From contig NZ_JBHSMC010000020.1 of assembly GCF_042655485.1 (NCBI RefSeq), forward strand, positions 186,001-250,000: a stretch of DNA of 64,000 nucleotides, in the 5' to 3' direction. The translations under genes were made by a program, and so were the position numbers. Shown in pieces: positions 60,762 through 64,000 of the stretch; positions within the stretch are counted from its first letter, which is position 1; the number at the start of each line of letters is the position of its first letter. Source of the stretch: Lederbergia graminis. Lineage in GTDB: Bacteria > Bacillota > Bacilli > Bacillales > Bacillaceae_C. The notes under the pieces were generated by a model. The model did no database searches. It was not told the origin of the DNA and was given only the letters and a program-made list of their open reading frames with translations.

Positions 60762-61364
60762 ATGAAGCTAATGGCAGTGACTGATAATCATCACGCTGTA
60801 AAAGACATTGCAGAAAAAATAATAGCGGTAAAAGATGTGATTGATTATGTCCAAATACGGGAGAAATCCAAAACTGCTCAGGAACACGTCACCTTAATCA
60901 ATTACTTGCTAACGAGTGGCGTACATAAGGAAGAAATCATCATCAATGATCGTTTAGATGTTGCTCTTTGTCTCGGCATCCCTACTGTTCACTTACCTGA
61001 ACATGGCTTACCGGTACAGCTTGTGAAGCAACATTATCCACAAATACAAGTTGGTTGTAGTGTACATTCCTTACAATCTGCAAGAGAAGCGGAAGTAAAC
61101 GGTGCTGATTATGTGCTTTATGGTCATTGTTTTGAGACAAATAGCAAAAAAGGGGTACCCCCCAATGGTATTAATCCAATTTTAAAAATGAAAGAAGAAT
61201 TGACAATTCCTGTATATGCAATTGGCGGAATCAATATAGAAACAATTCCAATCGTTAAAGACGTAGGTGCAGATGGGATTGCAGTTATGTCTTCTATATT
61301 TGCAACGAAAAATCCTTTGGAGTCAGCAAAAAAATTACGTGAGGCGATGCAACATGAGAAGTAA
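60762..61364 (+). CDS. tenI: Thiazole tautomerase TenI
   Basis: 200 residues with the ThiE/TenI TIM-barrel fold: YVQIREKSKT, IIINDRLDVALCLGIPTVHL, VGCSVHSLQSA (the catalytic His of TenI), and ADYVLYGHCFETNSKKG. The motif order and the replaced pyrophosphate-binding residues favour TenI over ThiE. It aromatises the thiazole made by ThiG. AAAGGAGGAATCTG precedes the ATG. First gene of the operon, after the riboswitch. Confidence 0.9.
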   Translation: MKLMAVTDNHHAVKDIAEKIIAVKDVIDYVQIREKSKTAQEHVTLINYLLTSGVHKEEIIINDRLDVALCLGIPTVHLPEHGLPVQLVKQHYPQIQVGCSVHSLQSAREAEVNGADYVLYGHCFETNSKKGVPPNGINPILKMKEELTIPVYAIGGINIETIPIVKDVGADGIAVMSSIFATKNPLESAKKLREAMQHEK

Positions 61365-62466
61365 TTATGAAGTAGTTATCATCGGCGGCGGAATCATTGG
61401 ATCCTCCATTGCCTATTACTTAGCTAAAGCACAGATGGATGTTGCCTTATTGGATGGAGGAGCGATTGGTGATAAAACGACGAAAGCTGCTGCTGGTATG
61501 CTTGGAGCTCATTCTGAATGTGAAGATGATGCATCTATCTTCTTCCCTTTCGCCAGGTCTAGTCAACAAGCATACAGAGAGTTGAAAGATGAACTCTATG
61601 AAATAAGTCAGATTGATATTGGCTATCGAGAAGGTGGAATATTAAAACTCGCCTTTGACGAAAGCGAAAAGCAAAAACTACATTATTTGCTACAGCAACC
61701 TTCTGTACAATGGCTTGATGGCCATGAAGTAAAAAAGTTGGAAACAGCGGTTGCGGATCATATCGTGGGTGCAGCTTATATTAAAGACGATGTAAATGTT
61801 ATACCAACTCAAACATGTCAAGCATTCGCCAAAGGTGCCCAAGTGTTCGGTGCATCCATTTTTGAAAACACGCACGTTTATGGTGTCCAAAAGCTGAATG
61901 ACAGTTACTTTGTAAAAACAACAAAAGGAACTATCGAAGCAAAACGGGTTGTTGTTGCAACAGGGGTTTATAGTAATGGCCTTTTACAAGATATAGGCGT
62001 CTCTGAACAACTAACACCTGTAAAAGGAGAAAGTATCGTAGTCCAAACGAATCAGCCTATTTTACAGCACACGTTATTTTATGAGAAATCGTATATCGTA
62101 CCGAGAAACAACGGAAAACTCGTGATTGGTGCAACAATGATCGAGGATGAATGGAGCGAATCGATCAGCTTACAAAGCATGGAAGATTTAATTAACACAG
62201 CAAAAGCGATGATTCCTTCTAGCTCAGAATGGAAGATTGATGGTTTTACTTCTGGATTACGGCCAGCGACATTTGATGGCCAACCGTTTATCGGTAGACA
62301 TCCAGAAGATGAAGGCATTTTTATTGCCTGTGGTCATTTCCGAAACGGGATTTTACTAGCACCTGCAACTGCTGAATTGATACGTGATCTTATGCTTGAA
62401 AAAGAAGAAAATAAGGAATGGCTGGATGCCTTTCGGATTGATCGCAGACAATTAACGAAGGTATAG
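61354..62466 (+). CDS. thiO: Glycine oxidase ThiO
   Basis: About 370 residues from the ATG that overlaps the end of tenI by 11 bases (MRSNYEVVIIGGGIIGSSIA). G-G-G-I-I-G marks the FAD site; KAAAGMLGAHSE and the late GLRPATFDGQPFIGRHPED with FIACGHFRNGILLAPATAE are typical of ThiO. It oxidises glycine to iminoacetate, the C-N donor for the thiazole ring. The longer open frame begins inside tenI and is not used. Confidence 0.93.
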   Translation: MRSNYEVVIIGGGIIGSSIAYYLAKAQMDVALLDGGAIGDKTTKAAAGMLGAHSECEDDASIFFPFARSSQQAYRELKDELYEISQIDIGYREGGILKLAFDESEKQKLHYLLQQPSVQWLDGHEVKKLETAVADHIVGAAYIKDDVNVIPTQTCQAFAKGAQVFGASIFENTHVYGVQKLNDSYFVKTTKGTIEAKRVVVATGVYSNGLLQDIGVSEQLTPVKGESIVVQTNQPILQHTLFYEKSYIVPRNNGKLVIGATMIEDEWSESISLQSMEDLINTAKAMIPSSSEWKIDGFTSGLRPATFDGQPFIGRHPEDEGIFIACGHFRNGILLAPATAELIRDLMLEKEENKEWLDAFRIDRRQLTKV

Positions 62467-62478
62467 GAGGTGAGACGG

Positions 62479-62682
62479 ATGAATTTTCAACTGAATGGAA
62501 AACAAGTTCAACTACCGGAAGAGGTAAATTCAGTAGATAAATTGTTGGCTCATTATGATTTACAACATCGAATCGCTGTTGTGGAAATCAATCAAAATAT
62601 CATAAAAAAAGAAGAGTACGAGAATACTAGACTTGCAAAGGGCGATGTCATAGAAATTATTCATTTTGTAGGAGGAGGATAA
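62479..62682 (+). CDS. thiS: Sulfur-carrier protein ThiS
   Basis: 67 residues of the ubiquitin-like beta-grasp fold, ending VGGG with the terminal Gly-Gly that is adenylated by ThiF and then carries sulfur as thiocarboxylate. AGGAGGTGAGACGG precedes the ATG; the GTG three codons earlier is part of that signal. Thirteen bases after thiO and three before thiG. Confidence 0.95.
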   Translation: MNFQLNGKQVQLPEEVNSVDKLLAHYDLQHRIAVVEINQNIIKKEEYENTRLAKGDVIEIIHFVGGG

Positions 62683-62684
62683 GC

Positions 62685-63452
62685 ATGTTAAAAATCGCAA
62701 ATCACACATTTAAATCAAGACTTTTACTCGGAACAGGAAAATACCCGTCTTTTGAAATTCAGAAACAGGCTGTTGAAGTATCGGAAACAGAGGTTTTAAC
62801 TTTTGCTGTTAGAAGAATGAATATTTTTGAAGAAAGTCAGCCAAATTTCTTGGAACAATTAGACTTAAATAAATATACTCTCCTGCCAAATACTGCAGGT
62901 GCTAAAACAGCTGAAGAAGCAGTACGAATTGCTAAGCTCGCAAAGGCTTCAGGCCTCTGTGACATGATAAAAGTTGAGGTAATTGGTGACGACCGCTCCC
63001 TCCTACCTGACCCGATTGAAACATTAAAAGCATCTGAAATGTTACTGGAAGAAGGTTTCATCGTTTTACCATATACGTCAGATGATGTTGTGTTAGCAAA
63101 ACGCTTGGAAGAGCTTGGTGTTCATGCGATTATGCCAGGTGCAAGCCCAATTGGTTCGGGGAGAGGAATTATTAATCCATTAAACTTAAAGTTTATTATT
63201 GAACAATCCAATGTTCCAGTTATTGTCGATGCTGGGATTGGCTCACCAAAGGATGTTGCGTATGCGATGGAACTTGGTGCAGACGGAGTTCTACTTAATA
63301 CAGCTGTTTCTGGGGCTCAAGATCCAGTGAAAATGGCGCGTGCTGTCAAGTTAGCACTGGAAGCCGGAAGATTAGGATATGAAGCAGGTCGAATTGAGGA
63401 AAAAGATTATGCAGTGGCAAGTAGTCCACTAACAGGGTTGGTTGGATCTTGA
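62685..63452 (+). CDS. thiG: Thiazole synthase ThiG
   Basis: 255 residues, standard length. RLLLGTGKYPSFEIQKQAVE opens the TIM barrel; VLTFAVRRMNIFE, the catalytic region IKVEVIGDD, GSGRGIINPLNLKFIIEQ, VIVDAGIGSPKDVAYAMELG and DGVLLNTAVSGAQDP are all present. It condenses deoxyxylulose phosphate, iminoacetate and ThiS thiocarboxylate into the thiazole phosphate. Its stop overlaps the thiF start by four bases. Confidence 0.96.
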   Translation: MLKIANHTFKSRLLLGTGKYPSFEIQKQAVEVSETEVLTFAVRRMNIFEESQPNFLEQLDLNKYTLLPNTAGAKTAEEAVRIAKLAKASGLCDMIKVEVIGDDRSLLPDPIETLKASEMLLEEGFIVLPYTSDDVVLAKRLEELGVHAIMPGASPIGSGRGIINPLNLKFIIEQSNVPVIVDAGIGSPKDVAYAMELGADGVLLNTAVSGAQDPVKMARAVKLALEAGRLGYEAGRIEEKDYAVASSPLTGLVGS

Positions 63453-64000
63453 ACAGTCGTTATTCAAGGCAAGCATTATTTTTAGGGAAAGATAAACAAA
63501 CGAAAATTTTAAACAGCAGTGTATTTATTATGGGTGCTGGTGCATTAGGCTCTAGTAGTGCAGAAATGCTAGCAAGAGCCGGAGTCGGTAAAATTACGAT
63601 TGTCGACCGTGATTATGTGGAATGGAGTAATTTACAGAGACAGCAGCTCTATAGTGAAGAAGATGTAAAAAAGAGACTTCCAAAAGTAGTGGCAGCAAAA
63701 AATCGCTTGGAGCAAATTAATAGTGGTATTACGATTGTTCCACTTGTTGAGGATGTACATGGTTTAAATATCGAAGAAATGATAAAAGGCCACGATGTTA
63801 TTGTCGATGCAACTGATAATTTTGAAACTCGATTAATTGTGAATGATGCAGCTGTAAAAAATGGCATCCCCTTTATCATGGGTTCCTGTGTTGCTAGTTA
63901 CGGGACGATTTATCCTGTCATTCCTGGAAATGGCGCACCTTGCTTACATTGCTTGTTAAACCATTTACCTGTCGATACTATGACGTGTGAAACAGTTGGC
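63449..64000 (+). CDS. thiF: ThiS adenylyltransferase ThiF (3' end outside window)
   Basis: 184 codons from a TTG start (TTGA overlap with the thiG stop) to the edge. MNSRYSRQALFLGKDKQTKI, IMGAGALGSSSAEMLARAGV (ATP-binding loop), IVDRDYVEWSNLQRQQLY and VDATDNFETR define the E1-like ThiF/MoeB fold; CLHCLL begins a zinc pair. It adenylates the ThiS C-terminus. The frame is intact as far as it goes. No other start codon fits the conserved N-terminus. Confidence 0.93.
   Translation, partial: MNSRYSRQALFLGKDKQTKILNSSVFIMGAGALGSSSAEMLARAGVGKITIVDRDYVEWSNLQRQQLYSEEDVKKRLPKVVAAKNRLEQINSGITIVPLVEDVHGLNIEEMIKGHDVIVDATDNFETRLIVNDAAVKNGIPFIMGSCVASYGTIYPVIPGNGAPCLHCLLNHLPVDTMTCETVG

Overview
The window looks like chromosome from a low-GC, spore-forming, probably halotolerant Bacillaceae (Oceanobacillus, Ornithinibacillus or a related Bacillus-like genus is a guess). 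The grounds are AT-rich DNA, strong AGGAGG-type ribosome binding sites, a class III fructose-1,6-bisphosphatase, the csoR-copA-copZ operon, a tenI-thiO-thiS-thiG-thiF thiamine operon behind a TPP riboswitch, LysM/SleB-type wall hydrolases and two tandem BCCT osmolyte transporters. No rRNA, tRNA, CRISPR, phage or intact transposase was seen.

Layout. 1-10.1 kb: acetyltransferases, an LprI-like lipoprotein, an XPD-type helicase with a Cas4/RecB-like nuclease front end, an Xre regulator with two membrane-associated partners, a stress protein with a candidate sigma-B promoter, an FMN reductase, an aldehyde dehydrogenase broken by one in-frame TGA, and small membrane proteins. 10.7-24.3 kb: carbohydrate block, with a secreted GH43 enzyme, a solute-binding lipoprotein next to a Gfo/Idh dehydrogenase and a TIM-barrel isomerase with a divergent AraC regulator, and a LacI-linked operon (phosphatase, PhnP-like phosphodiesterase, two permeases, binding protein) behind a perfect 18-bp operator. 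25.5-29.2 kb: cysK divergent from a sulfonate/taurine/nitrate-type ABC transporter. 29.4-37.5 kb: LysM-3D wall protein, methyltransferase, VOC and SRPBCC proteins, a MerR/MFS efflux pair with a textbook 19-bp-spacer promoter, and an orphan sugar-binding protein with a cre site. 37.5-51.1 kb: duplicated BCCT transporters, fbp, an HD-GYP membrane sensor, a PH-like protein coupled to a 32-residue glycine-zipper peptide, a four-LysM hydrolase, and an M20 hydrolase plus MFS pair. 51.3-64 kb: a 1248-residue GH51 arabinofuranosidase with AraR-like boxes, a G5-domain surface protein, copper homeostasis and thiamine synthesis.

The most unusual content is non-coding. (1) A 27-30 bp imperfect palindrome (GGGACATGGGGTCAGG...TGTCCC and variants) occurs at about 15 loci, very often directly after a stop codon and in the sense orientation; at several places it has become coding or has amplified in tandem. 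(2) A 189-bp highly folded element occurs twice with 12-bp terminal inverted repeats and 9-bp flanking duplications, one copy lying inside the stop codon of fbp. (3) Three intergenic arrays of degenerate 52-53 bp repeats share the period, an internal short hairpin and a TTTCAACTC-like core. None of these is explained by the genes around them.
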